A stretch of DNA of 5,342 nt. It comes from Candidatus Aminicenantota bacterium (GTDB lineage Bacteria > Acidobacteriota > Aminicenantia > Aminicenantales > Aminicenantaceae). A program made the position numbers and the translations under genes. Shown here one piece after another: positions 1 to 5,231 of the stretch. The notes below the pieces were generated by a model. It saw nothing but the letters and a program-made list of their open reading frames with translations, was not told the DNA's origin and ran no database searches. The DNA is taken from the NCBI GenBank assembly GCA_030607635.1, contig JAUWJP010000135.1, positions 1 to 5,342 on the forward strand, written 5' to 3'. Each line of letters starts with the position of its first letter. Positions within the stretch are counted from its first letter, which is position 1.

Positions 1-293
1 CGATAAGCCGCGATTTCCCATCTCCAGTTCTCCATAGATCCCTTCATTCGGCCCTCTGCATTTTTCCAGAGGGCCTTTCTCGTAACCCCATTTTTTTCTA
101 AGGTCAGGTCCCAAGGTTCAGTTACTGCTTCTCGACTTTTTTGTTGTTTCTGACCGATAATTTTTGCTGTTTCAAGAAATTCTTCCCATTTTTCTCTTTC
201 TGCCAGTTCCTCCGGAGTGAACTGGGCCATAGATTGAAATCGAAAGCCCAGAAAAACAATAAAGAAAAAAGGAATAATGATTCTATTTCTCAT
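1..293 (-). CDS. Secreted protein, N-terminal part (runs off left edge)
   Basis: An open frame starts at ATG 293-291 and stays open to the window edge: 97 full codons plus two bases. AAGGAGG at 301-307 lies 7 bases upstream and is a near-perfect Shine-Dalgarno site, so the start is well supported. The N-terminus is a clear signal peptide: Arg2 and Arg4, a hydrophobic core at about residues 5-17, and a likely cleavage after Ser-Met-Ala at 21-23. The mature part starts with a charged, probably helical segment (FTPEELAEREKWEEFLETA). It then has EPWDLTLEKNGVTRKALW and ends with NWRWEIAAYR. From memory, the ending EIAAYR resembles the region before the ATP site in PI3/4-kinase-like or FAM20/HipA-like exported kinase-fold proteins. 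This is a weak resemblance, because the catalytic part is outside the window. It is co-oriented with the large kinase upstream (226-base gap). The reading frame is certain to about 0.9; the kinase-fold idea is speculative. Confidence 0.85.
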   Translation of the reverse strand, partial: MRNRIIIPFFFIVFLGFRFQSMAQFTPEELAEREKWEEFLETAKIIGQKQQKSREAVTEPWDLTLEKNGVTRKALWKNAEGRMKGSMENWRWEIAAY

Positions 294-413
294 TTTCTTC
301 CCTCCTTAGGGCTGGAAAGTTGCTAAGTTACTCAAGCTTCCCAGGATCCCTCAATCAACATAAGGAAACAGTAAACTTATTAATCATGCATTATGACAGT
401 TTTCACAACTCAG

Positions 414-539
414 CTAATCGCTTTTTTCATCCACCGCCTCAGCGGCTTTCCAAAGGAAGAGGAATTTCTCGTAATTCTCTATGGCTTTGTCCTTCCAGCG
501 TTTCTGTTGGATGTGCTGATTATTCCAACGGCGGCACAT
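414..539 (-). pseudogene. TPR-like C-terminal remnant or tiny overlapping ORF behind the kinase gene
   Basis: A 41-codon frame runs from ATG 539-537 to TAG 416-414. It overlaps the last 20 bases of the kinase gene in another frame. Its body (KRWKDKAIENYEKFLFLW, then KAAEAVDEKSD) looks like an amphipathic TPR helix pair. From memory, large TPR-containing proteins often end with a YEKFL.LWK-type segment. There is no obvious ribosome site before the ATG, so an independent gene is unlikely. I infer it is a leftover of a TPR tail, either from a longer ancestral form of the kinase now cut off by a frameshift or from a deleted neighbouring paralogue. Against the first option, the kinase already ends with a plausible natural C-terminus (DDPRFKDLLHKMNVPP). 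Confidence 0.45.
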
Positions 540-3000
540 TCATTTTGTGCAGCAGATCCTTGAAGCGGGGATCGTCCCGCAGGGGCTTAAATGGAGGAAG
601 CACTCTGATCCAAGGAACCCAGCAATGGGGACGCTCGTAACTCAGCCATCGGAATGCCTCATCCTTATTTCCAAGCGCTGTATTCAATTCGGCTCGACAC
701 AAAGCACCGAATGGGGTAGGTTCCCTTTTTTCCAATTCAGCCAGTATTTTCAATGCCTCATCCCTCCTGCCAGTCATCGCATAGGCGCATCCAAGGAGAT
801 ATCCTAAGTTTTGGTAGCGCTCCGCTGCCTTTTGCAATACCTCAATGGCCTCCTCATACATTCCCATGTCTGTATAAATATGTCCCAGAACGTATAAAAC
901 GGTCCAGCTATTGGGACTCAGTTCAAGCGCCTTATGTATTTCCTCGAGCGCTTCTTCGTATCGCCCCCAAATCCAGTACAATCCTCCAAGCCAGGCTGTG
1001 TGCAGAGGTGTTAGTGGATCCAGCTCCTGGGCCCTTATGTGTTCCGCTAAGGCTTCATCCATACGATCGAACAGGATAAGCTGCCACGAATACCAATAAT
1101 GAGCCATGGCTAAATTGGGATTGATTTCTATAGCACGTTGGAAGGCCTTTTCTGCAGTCTCCCATTCCCAATCATAGTATCCCGCGATAAAACCGAAAGC
1201 GTTAAGGGTCTCGGCCTGCGTATCATCCAGCCTCAATGCCCTTTGTGCTGCGGCTTTTGCTCGCGGCAAGGAATCTTCTGTAGCCAAAGGGCTATGAGCG
1301 ATTTGGATGTAAGCGGCCGCCAACCCCGCATACGCCAAGGGATCCGACGGATCTTTCTCGACTGCTTCGTGGAGATAGTCTACGGCCTTTTGGTATCCCT
1401 CTGGGGTGCCTTGGTTCATGTGATATTTACCCTTCAAATAGGCTTCCTGAGCTTCGGGATTAACTTGGCGGGCACTGGCAAGGCTTGTCTCTGCCTGTGG
1501 TGTCAGTTTGGCCCTGACCTCCTGGGCAATGGTCCGTGCTATTTCACTGTGCATCATCAAAACATCGGTCAAAACCCGGTCATATGTCTCCTCCCAAAGG
1601 CTCTGCTCCTCAGGAAATACATCTATCAACTGCACCCGAATGCTCACATTTTCGCCTGCCTGCTGCACCGTTCCTGTCACAACTGCATCCACGTTTAGCT
1701 CTTGAGCAATCTCCTGCAATGATTTATCCGTTCCCTTGTACCGCCTCATTGAGCTGAAAGAAATCACCCGGAGCGTTCCAACCCGGGCCAGCTTCCCAGT
1801 CAACTCAACGGTTATCCAATCGACGAAATACTCCTGTTCCGTGTCACCCGTGAGGTTCTCCAACGGCAGGACCGCAATGGAATCGATGGTTGCAGCACGA
1901 GTTGTATACAGATAGATGGCACCTGCAATAAGCAAAACCAGCAGAAGAGGAACTCCCCCATACAGAAAAATGCTCTTCCATTTGATCTTGAGCTTTTCCT
2001 TCAGAAGTCTCTTCCTCCTGGCTGGAAGTTTTCTCTCCCCGAGGGGAATCCCTTCCTCAATATTGATTAAATCCGCCAGGAGCTCTGCGGCCGTCTGATA
2101 CCTTCTCTCTCTATCCTTCTCCATGCATATCAATATCAAACGGCTAAGGTCCTCTGAAAGCTCAGGATTGAGCTTCTTCGGATCTGGAGGTAGCTTGGAC
2201 TTGTGTTTTAATGCGACACTAAGTGCAGTGTCTCCTTTAAAAGGAACACTCCCTGTCACCATTTCATAAAGAATCACTCCCAAGGAATAAATATCCGATC
2301 GCTGATCTGCCTCCTCTCCCTCTGCTTGCTCGGGCGATATGTAATCCGGTGTCCCGATCATCATACCTGTCACTGTCACCCCTGGTGCCTCAACAGACCG
2401 AGCAATCCCAAAATCCATGATCTTGGCATCGCCTTCTTTATCGATCATGATGTTCTGAGGTTTTAAATCCCGATGCACAACGCCCAGCCTATGTGCCTCA
2501 GCCAAGCCTTCACACACCTGCTTAGCTATTGATATTGCTTCCCCGTCTGCTAACTTCCCTTTCCTTTTTATCAGGCTTTTTAGATCTTCACCCGGAACAT
2601 ACTCCATGGTGATGTATGGAGTACCTTCCTCCTTGGCGATGTGATACATCCGGCACACGTTCTTGTGAGAGATCTTGCGGGCAAATTTCAACTCATTCCG
2701 GAAGCGCTCAACAGTACTTTCATCAGAGGCGATTTCAGGTTTCAAGAGCTTTATGGCAACTTCTTCATTAATCTCCTTATCTAAAGCCTTATAGACCCTG
2801 CCCATGCCTCCTTTTCCGAGCTCCTCAACAACATCATACCTGGATGCAAAAGTAGTTCCTGTTGTTAATCCTTTCGCAGGCGTCTCAAAAGTTTTTGTGG
2901 GAGAAATTTCCTCTAAAGGTTTAAGTGGCGTAGAACATTTGCCGCAATAAATAGTATCGTCAGGATTCTCAAAATTGCATTTTGAGCATTTGATAGTCAT
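520..3000 (-). CDS. Membrane-anchored Ser/Thr protein kinase with zinc ribbon, TolB-like domain and TPR repeats
   Basis: An 826-residue Hanks-type (PknB-like) kinase. Numbering is from ATG 3000. Residues 1-22 form a zinc ribbon (Cys5, Cys8, Cys19, Cys22). The kinase domain spans about 54-314: glycine loop GKGGMG at 62-67, Lys84, alpha-C Glu103, catalytic loop HRDLKPQN with Asp178 and Asn183, DFG at 196-198, and SPE at 222-224. All catalytic residues are present and it is an RD kinase, so it should be active and phosphorylate Ser/Thr in the cytoplasm. A basic stretch and one membrane span follow (about 343-366). Residues about 373-500 resemble the TolB N-terminal-like domain found after such kinases (IAVLPLENLTGD, later VDAVVTGTV). 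Residues about 516-790 hold roughly six or seven TPR units (for example WGRYEEALEEIHKALELSP), a likely extracytoplasmic protein-binding surface. GTG 3006 would add two residues, but AAGGGGG at 3006-3012 fits ATG 3000 (5-base gap) and overlaps that GTG. The substrate is unknown. Confidence 0.95.
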   Translation of the reverse strand: MTIKCSKCNFENPDDTIYCGKCSTPLKPLEEISPTKTFETPAKGLTTGTTFASRYDVVEELGKGGMGRVYKALDKEINEEVAIKLLKPEIASDESTVERFRNELKFARKISHKNVCRMYHIAKEEGTPYITMEYVPGEDLKSLIKRKGKLADGEAISIAKQVCEGLAEAHRLGVVHRDLKPQNIMIDKEGDAKIMDFGIARSVEAPGVTVTGMMIGTPDYISPEQAEGEEADQRSDIYSLGVILYEMVTGSVPFKGDTALSVALKHKSKLPPDPKKLNPELSEDLSRLILICMEKDRERRYQTAAELLADLINIEEGIPLGERKLPARRKRLLKEKLKIKWKSIFLYGGVPLLLVLLIAGAIYLYTTRAATIDSIAVLPLENLTGDTEQEYFVDWITVELTGKLARVGTLRVISFSSMRRYKGTDKSLQEIAQELNVDAVVTGTVQQAGENVSIRVQLIDVFPEEQSLWEETYDRVLTDVLMMHSEIARTIAQEVRAKLTPQAETSLASARQVNPEAQEAYLKGKYHMNQGTPEGYQKAVDYLHEAVEKDPSDPLAYAGLAAAYIQIAHSPLATEDSLPRAKAAAQRALRLDDTQAETLNAFGFIAGYYDWEWETAEKAFQRAIEINPNLAMAHYWYSWQLILFDRMDEALAEHIRAQELDPLTPLHTAWLGGLYWIWGRYEEALEEIHKALELSPNSWTVLYVLGHIYTDMGMYEEAIEVLQKAAERYQNLGYLLGCAYAMTGRRDEALKILAELEKREPTPFGALCRAELNTALGNKDEAFRWLSYERPHCWVPWIRVLPPFKPLRDDPRFKDLLHKMNVPPLE

Positions 3001-3005
3001 CTTCA

Positions 3006-3012
3006 CCCCCTT
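3006..3012 (-). promoter_or_regulatory. Ribosome binding site deciding the kinase start
   Basis: On the minus strand AAGGGGG is followed by TGAAG and then ATG. The G-run sits 5 bases before ATG 3000, a normal spacing. The alternative GTG start shares its first G with this run, so it would have no Shine-Dalgarno site of its own. The zinc ribbon then begins MTIKCSKC, as is usual for such domains. Confidence 0.6.
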
Positions 3013-3073
3013 TTATGGAATGAAAGAAAAGTTCTCACTTGAAGCTCTTTTAATCACTGTCAAGCCTATTGCA

Positions 3074-3103
3074 ATTATTATCACAGTAGGGATGCGATGT
3101 CAA
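3074..3103 (-). promoter_or_regulatory. Putative sigma70-like promoter of the kinase gene
   Basis: On the minus strand a perfect TTGACA (3098-3103) precedes two overlapping -10 choices. GATAAT (3077-3082) has a 15-base spacer and an upstream TG in the extended -10 position. AATAAT (3074-3079) has an 18-base spacer. Either would start transcription near 3067-3070, leaving a leader of about 70 bases before ATG 3000. It is predicted by eye only. Confidence 0.45.
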
Positions 3104-3474
3104 TTGAACGGAAAAGCAGACCTCCCTCTTTGTCACAGGTTGTTTGTGTTAATTAATGTCATGCTTGATACAATTTCCGAGGGTAGAAAAGATTGGATTC
3201 TCCTTTTTAATCTTCGCAGTAAATTCCTCACATTTTTACTCAATGTCCACCTGCTGCCGTAAGAAATTAACCTATCGCACGAAAAATGGTGGGGTCGATA
3301 ATATGTCGCATAATGTAATATTTAGCGGCATTCGAAAATTTTCTCCGGGGAAATCTAAAAATAGCGCATAATAATTAATTTCGCGATATTTTAGATAGGT
3401 GTTTTATTTTAAATATTAGAAGACTGATCCGTTTACCTTATACAGCTATTCTCTAGTTTGGCTGTTCTAACTTG

Positions 3475-3503
3475 TTGATTTCAATGAAGTAATTGCCTAT
3501 TTT
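3475..3503 (+). promoter_or_regulatory. Putative promoter of the transposase gene
   Basis: TTGATT (3475-3480) and TATTTT (3498-3503) are separated by exactly 17 bases. Start of transcription would fall near 3510, giving a leader of about 63 bases before ATG 3573. The match to sigma70 consensus is moderate, as expected for a weakly expressed transposase. Confidence 0.4.
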
Positions 3504-3520
3504 CCTGCCGATAATTGCCT
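3490..3520 (+). repeat. Operator-like 9-base direct repeat TAATTGCCT
   Basis: TAATTGCCT occurs at 3490-3498 and again at 3512-3520. The two copies are 22 bases apart, about two helical turns, so they face the same side of the DNA. The first copy overlaps the spacer and first base of the putative -10, and the second lies just after the predicted transcription start. This is a typical layout for a repressor site. The binding protein is unknown; autoregulation by the transposase is one possibility. Confidence 0.4.
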
Positions 3521-3572
3521 TAAATGAGAATTTTTACCTGCAAAATCGTCTATCTAAGAAAAGGAGGATATT

Positions 3573-4346
3573 ATGGCTCGTGCTAAACTCTATTACATCC
3601 CCGGAATTGTCTGGCATATCACCCATCGATGCCACAACAAAGATTTTCTCCTGAAATTTTCAAGAGACCGCAAAAATTGGCTCTATTGGCTGTTTCAAGC
3701 AAAAAAGAGATATGGCCTGCATATATTGAACTATGTAGTCACTTCAAACCATATTCACCTTCTTATCTATGATGACGGCAAAAGAGACGTAATTCCCAGA
3801 TCTATTCAATTAACAGCGAGCCGAACGGCCAGAGAATACAACCAAAGGAAAGGTCGCAGAGGTGCTTTCTGGGAGGACCACTATCATGCCACTGCAGTAG
3901 AAACAGGTGATCACTTGAATTGGTGCATGGTGTACATTGATTTAAATATGGTACGGGCAGGGGTAGTAAAGCATCCGGCCGAATGGCCTTTCTGCGGATA
4001 TAATGAGATCAAAAGCAGCCCGCAAAGATATAAACTAATCGATACCAGAAAATTAATGAGATTATTGCATATAGATAGTCAACAGAGACTGAAAGAATTC
4101 TACAAGAAATGGATAGAATCTGCACTTGTATCCAAAGGCATAAAGAGGGAAAGCCGATGGACGGAAAGTATAGCTGTAGGGAATAAGGATTTTGTTGAAG
4201 CAATAAAAACCAGACTCGGCATTAAAGTGAATTATAGAGAAATCAAAGAAGCGAATGGAACCTTTGTTTTGCAAAATCAAAGAAGTACTTACAGGTCGAA
4301 TTTTCCTGCTAAAATGGGCCATTTAAGCGGGAAAGCAGGGGATTAA
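3573..4346 (+). CDS. REP-associated tyrosine transposase (RAYT), Y1/HUH family
   Basis: A 257-residue single-strand DNA transposase-type nuclease. AAGGAGG at 3561-3567 lies 5 bases before the ATG, so the start is firm. Visible family marks are the HUH metal-binding motif in SNHIHLLI (His60, His62); the GRRGAFWEDHYHAT block at about 94-107; and YIDLNMVRAGVV from Tyr121. By comparison with IS200/IS605-type enzymes, Tyr121 is the likely nucleophile and Asn125 sits where a metal-ligand residue is found. The C-terminal 100 residues are basic and resemble the extra DNA-binding part of longer RAYT proteins. Family members act on REP hairpins and are usually single-copy domesticated genes rather than mobile insertion sequences. 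No IS200/IS605 partner gene (TnpB) is present. A REP-like hairpin and CTAC-containing repeats lie directly behind the gene. All key residues are intact, so activity is plausible. Confidence 0.92.
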   Translation: MARAKLYYIPGIVWHITHRCHNKDFLLKFSRDRKNWLYWLFQAKKRYGLHILNYVVTSNHIHLLIYDDGKRDVIPRSIQLTASRTAREYNQRKGRRGAFWEDHYHATAVETGDHLNWCMVYIDLNMVRAGVVKHPAEWPFCGYNEIKSSPQRYKLIDTRKLMRLLHIDSQQRLKEFYKKWIESALVSKGIKRESRWTESIAVGNKDFVEAIKTRLGIKVNYREIKEANGTFVLQNQRSTYRSNFPAKMGHLSGKAGD

Positions 4347-4368
4347 TCTTGACTATCTCTATTGTAAT

Positions 4369-4393
4369 CTATAGGTTGGCGCAGCCTAACTAC
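4369..4393 (-). repeat. REP-like hairpin with GTAG tetranucleotide
   Basis: On the minus strand GTAG (4390-4393) opens an imperfect palindrome. The arms are GTT+GGC (4375-4380) and GCC+AAC (4384-4386, 4388-4390), with a one-base bulge at 4387 and a three-base loop. It lies 22 bases after the transposase stop. A 5' GTAG or GGAG followed by a bulged hairpin is the known form of REP sequences used by RAYT enzymes. Only one clear copy is seen here, so the assignment rests on form and position. Confidence 0.4.
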
Positions 4394-4470
4394 AATTTGT
4401 CTACTACAATTTGTCTACAATTTGTCAATCAATTTGTCAATTGTCTATTTGTTTCTACAATTTGTTTCTA
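4390..4470 (+). repeat. Degenerate short tandem array of CTACAATTTGT
   Basis: CTACAATTTGT occurs exactly at 4390-4400, 4404-4414, 4415-4425 and 4455-4465. A further CAATTTGT lies at 4430-4437, with degenerate units at 4438-4444 (CAATTGT) and 4445-4452 (CTATTTGT). ATTTGTTTCTA is also duplicated at 4447-4457 and 4460-4470. Spacing is 7-14 bases, too short and irregular for CRISPR. ACAATTTGT is nearly self-complementary (ACAA/TTGT around one base). CTAC, which is GTAG on the minus strand, recurs at 4390, 4401, 4404, 4415 and 4455. Replication slippage, an array of protein-binding sites, or a transposase target are all possible. Confidence 0.85.
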
Positions 4471-4494
4471 AAGCATTGAGAGTAAAACTCACAC

Positions 4495-4535
4495 CAGATA
4501 GACTTGAGGTCCTCAAAAAGGATAAATTCTATCTG
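4495..4535. repeat. Nested inverted repeat after the nucleotidyltransferase gene
   Basis: CAGATAGA (4495-4502) pairs perfectly with TCTATCTG (4528-4535). Inside them lies a second perfect palindrome, TTGAGG-T-CCTCAA (4504-4516). The element starts 5 bases after the nucleotidyltransferase stop on the minus strand, so in that mRNA it would form a 3' hairpin. There is no clean T-run after it on either strand, so a classic intrinsic terminator is not supported. mRNA end protection, a dyad protein site or a palindromic element are the alternatives. Confidence 0.6.
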
Positions 4536-4539
4536 AGGG

Positions 4540-4986
4540 TTATATTTTCTTAAGTTTTTCTATGTCTGCGATATCTTGAGCACGGCCGGTTGCTTTCTTG
4601 TTTTTTATCAAATCAGATTTTGAGATAAAATTTGCGGAAATATTCCCGTATTTTCCCACTGTGCGGTTATTCCATGCCTCCTTAAAGCTTACTCCGCTTA
4701 TCGAAGTAATAATATCTATTCGCAAGGGGGCAATGCCCAATTGAATTATCTGGTCCGACTTTAGAAAATCGTCCTTTGTTATCCCCACATTTTTAAATCC
4801 GAACTTCTCCAAAACATTAAGCATCTTATCTGCATTATCAGTTGAGGCCTCTACGAAAAAGTCTATATCCTTCGTGAATCGTGGTTCTGCATAGAAGCTA
4901 TAAGCAAATCCTCCAACGATGAGATAACGAACCTTATGTTCGTTTAACAATGCGATAAATTCTTTGAAATCTTTTTCGGCTCTCAT
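4540..4986 (-). CDS. MNT/AbiEii-like nucleotidyltransferase, probable toxin-antitoxin partner
   Basis: A 148-residue minimal nucleotidyltransferase of the polymerase-beta fold. The signature is visible: VGGFA with Gly25-Gly26, then TKDIDFFVE with Asp40 and Asp42, and a third carboxylate Asp91 in LRIDII. Together these form the usual metal and nucleotide site, so transfer of a nucleotide from NTP to a protein or RNA is plausible. The C-terminal segment GRAQDIADIEKL (about 134-145) is the conserved end of AbiEii/DUF6036-like members. The length fits the short family. Family knowledge suggests a role in a toxin-antitoxin or abortive-infection module, but which partner is toxic cannot be read here. 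It overlaps the upstream small gene by 53 bases in another frame. ATG 4986 has only a poor Shine-Dalgarno site (AAGGGA about 20 bases upstream), so translation is probably coupled to that gene. Confidence 0.88.
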   Translation of the reverse strand: MRAEKDFKEFIALLNEHKVRYLIVGGFAYSFYAEPRFTKDIDFFVEASTDNADKMLNVLEKFGFKNVGITKDDFLKSDQIIQLGIAPLRIDIITSISGVSFKEAWNNRTVGKYGNISANFISKSDLIKNKKATGRAQDIADIEKLKKI

Positions 4987-5119
4987 TTTTAAAGTCGTAA
5001 TACAATTCCCTTAAATATTGGAGTGTATCGAGTTTTTCCTCAGGTGTGCAGGATTTCCAATATTCGATATCTAATCTTTCCGCATCCTTAAAAGTGATTT
5101 TTCTAGTTGTTTTCTCCAC
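4934..5119 (-). CDS. Small 61-residue protein paired with the nucleotidyltransferase
   Basis: A 61-codon gene with GTG start at 5119-5117 and stop at 4936-4934. It is probably helical: RLDIEYWKSCTPEEKLDTLQ and then LRELYYDF, followed by a basic tail (RKRFQRIYRIVKRT). From memory, small proteins of this form (D..YW....PEEKL..L..LR, ending in a basic FQR.YRI.KR tail) often sit directly before AbiEii/MNT-like nucleotidyltransferases. The family has no function I can name with confidence; an antitoxin or accessory partner is inferred from the pairing. No ATG is in frame near the start, and no Shine-Dalgarno site precedes the GTG. The extended -10 promoter places transcription start on the GTG itself, suggesting leaderless translation. 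Confidence 0.75.
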   Translation of the reverse strand: MEKTTRKITFKDAERLDIEYWKSCTPEEKLDTLQYLRELYYDFKNESRKRFQRIYRIVKRT

Positions 5120-5125
5120 AACTAA

Positions 5126-5134
5126 ATTATATCA
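5126..5134 (-). promoter_or_regulatory. Extended -10 promoter of the small gene and nucleotidyltransferase
   Basis: On the minus strand TGATATAAT is a perfect extended -10 (TG, one base, TATAAT at 5126-5131). No good -35 lies 17 bases upstream (TTTTTA), which extended -10 promoters can do without. The last T at 5126 taken as -7 puts +1 at 5119, the first base of the GTG start codon. Confidence 0.6.
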
Positions 5135-5170
5135 GAATCTTAGAAAAGTAAAAACATAAATTGTAATGAG

Positions 5171-5221
5171 AAAAAGGGGGTCAAACCTTGATGAACATCA
5201 GCGGCCATTCAACCCCTTTTT
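5171..5221 (-). terminator. Intrinsic terminator of the membrane-protein gene
   Basis: On the minus strand AAAAAGGGG (5213-5221) pairs with CCCCTTTTT (5171-5179). With one bulged C the stem continues for about five more pairs (two of them wobbles), and a smaller TGATG/CATCA hairpin (5189-5193, 5196-5200) lies in the loop. It starts about 10 bases after the stop at 5232 and ends in a T-run. The symmetric A- and T-runs would also allow termination of plus-strand transcription. It insulates the downstream toxin-antitoxin-like promoter from the incoming gene. Confidence 0.75.
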
Positions 5222-5231
5222 TACCCTTAGG

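Larger units (their letters stand above)
3007..3572. other. Divergent intergenic region, 566 bases
   Basis: This gap separates the kinase gene (leftward) from the transposase gene (rightward). Its left end holds the kinase promoter and its right end the transposase promoter with a direct repeat. The middle (about 3240-3420) is very AT-rich. It has two copies of CGCATAAT (3307-3314 and 3365-3372), and a short inverted pair ACCTATC (3270-3276) with GATAGGT (3394-3400). I see no convincing coding frame in it; the open frames at 2975-3262 and 3156-3371 lack ribosome sites and protein-like composition. No RNA gene was recognised. Confidence 0.6.

Noticed and set aside
430..450. CCGC-CTCA-GCGG hairpin considered as the kinase terminator
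   Set aside because: The stem is only four base pairs and is followed by an A-rich run, not a T-run, on the kinase strand. It also lies inside the TPR-like remnant frame.
320..640. A 106-codon plus-strand open frame across the kinase 3' end
   Set aside because: Protein composition is not natural-looking, there is no ribosome site, and the minus strand explains the region better.
1138..1698. A 186-codon plus-strand open frame
   Set aside because: It lies wholly inside the kinase gene on the opposite strand, in the TPR and TolB-like coding part, and has no ribosome site or recognisable motif. The same holds for the other plus-strand frames between 547 and 2098.
3058..3063. Second TTGACA box on the minus strand before the kinase
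   Set aside because: No reasonable -10 hexamer lies 16-18 bases downstream; the copy at 3098-3103 is better.
3391..3557. TTAGATAG (3391-3398) and CTATCTAA (3550-3557) as terminal inverted repeats of a mobile element
   Set aside because: Both copies lie upstream of the transposase gene, so they do not bracket it. RAYT enzymes do not use terminal inverted repeats, and 8-base matches in AT-rich DNA are expected by chance.
4009..4322. Two minus-strand frames (64 and 86 codons) inside the transposase gene
   Set aside because: They are antisense shadows with no ribosome site and no recognisable protein features.
4390..4470. CRISPR array
   Set aside because: Units are 8-11 bases with spacing of 7-14 bases, with no unique spacers of regular length and no cas genes nearby.
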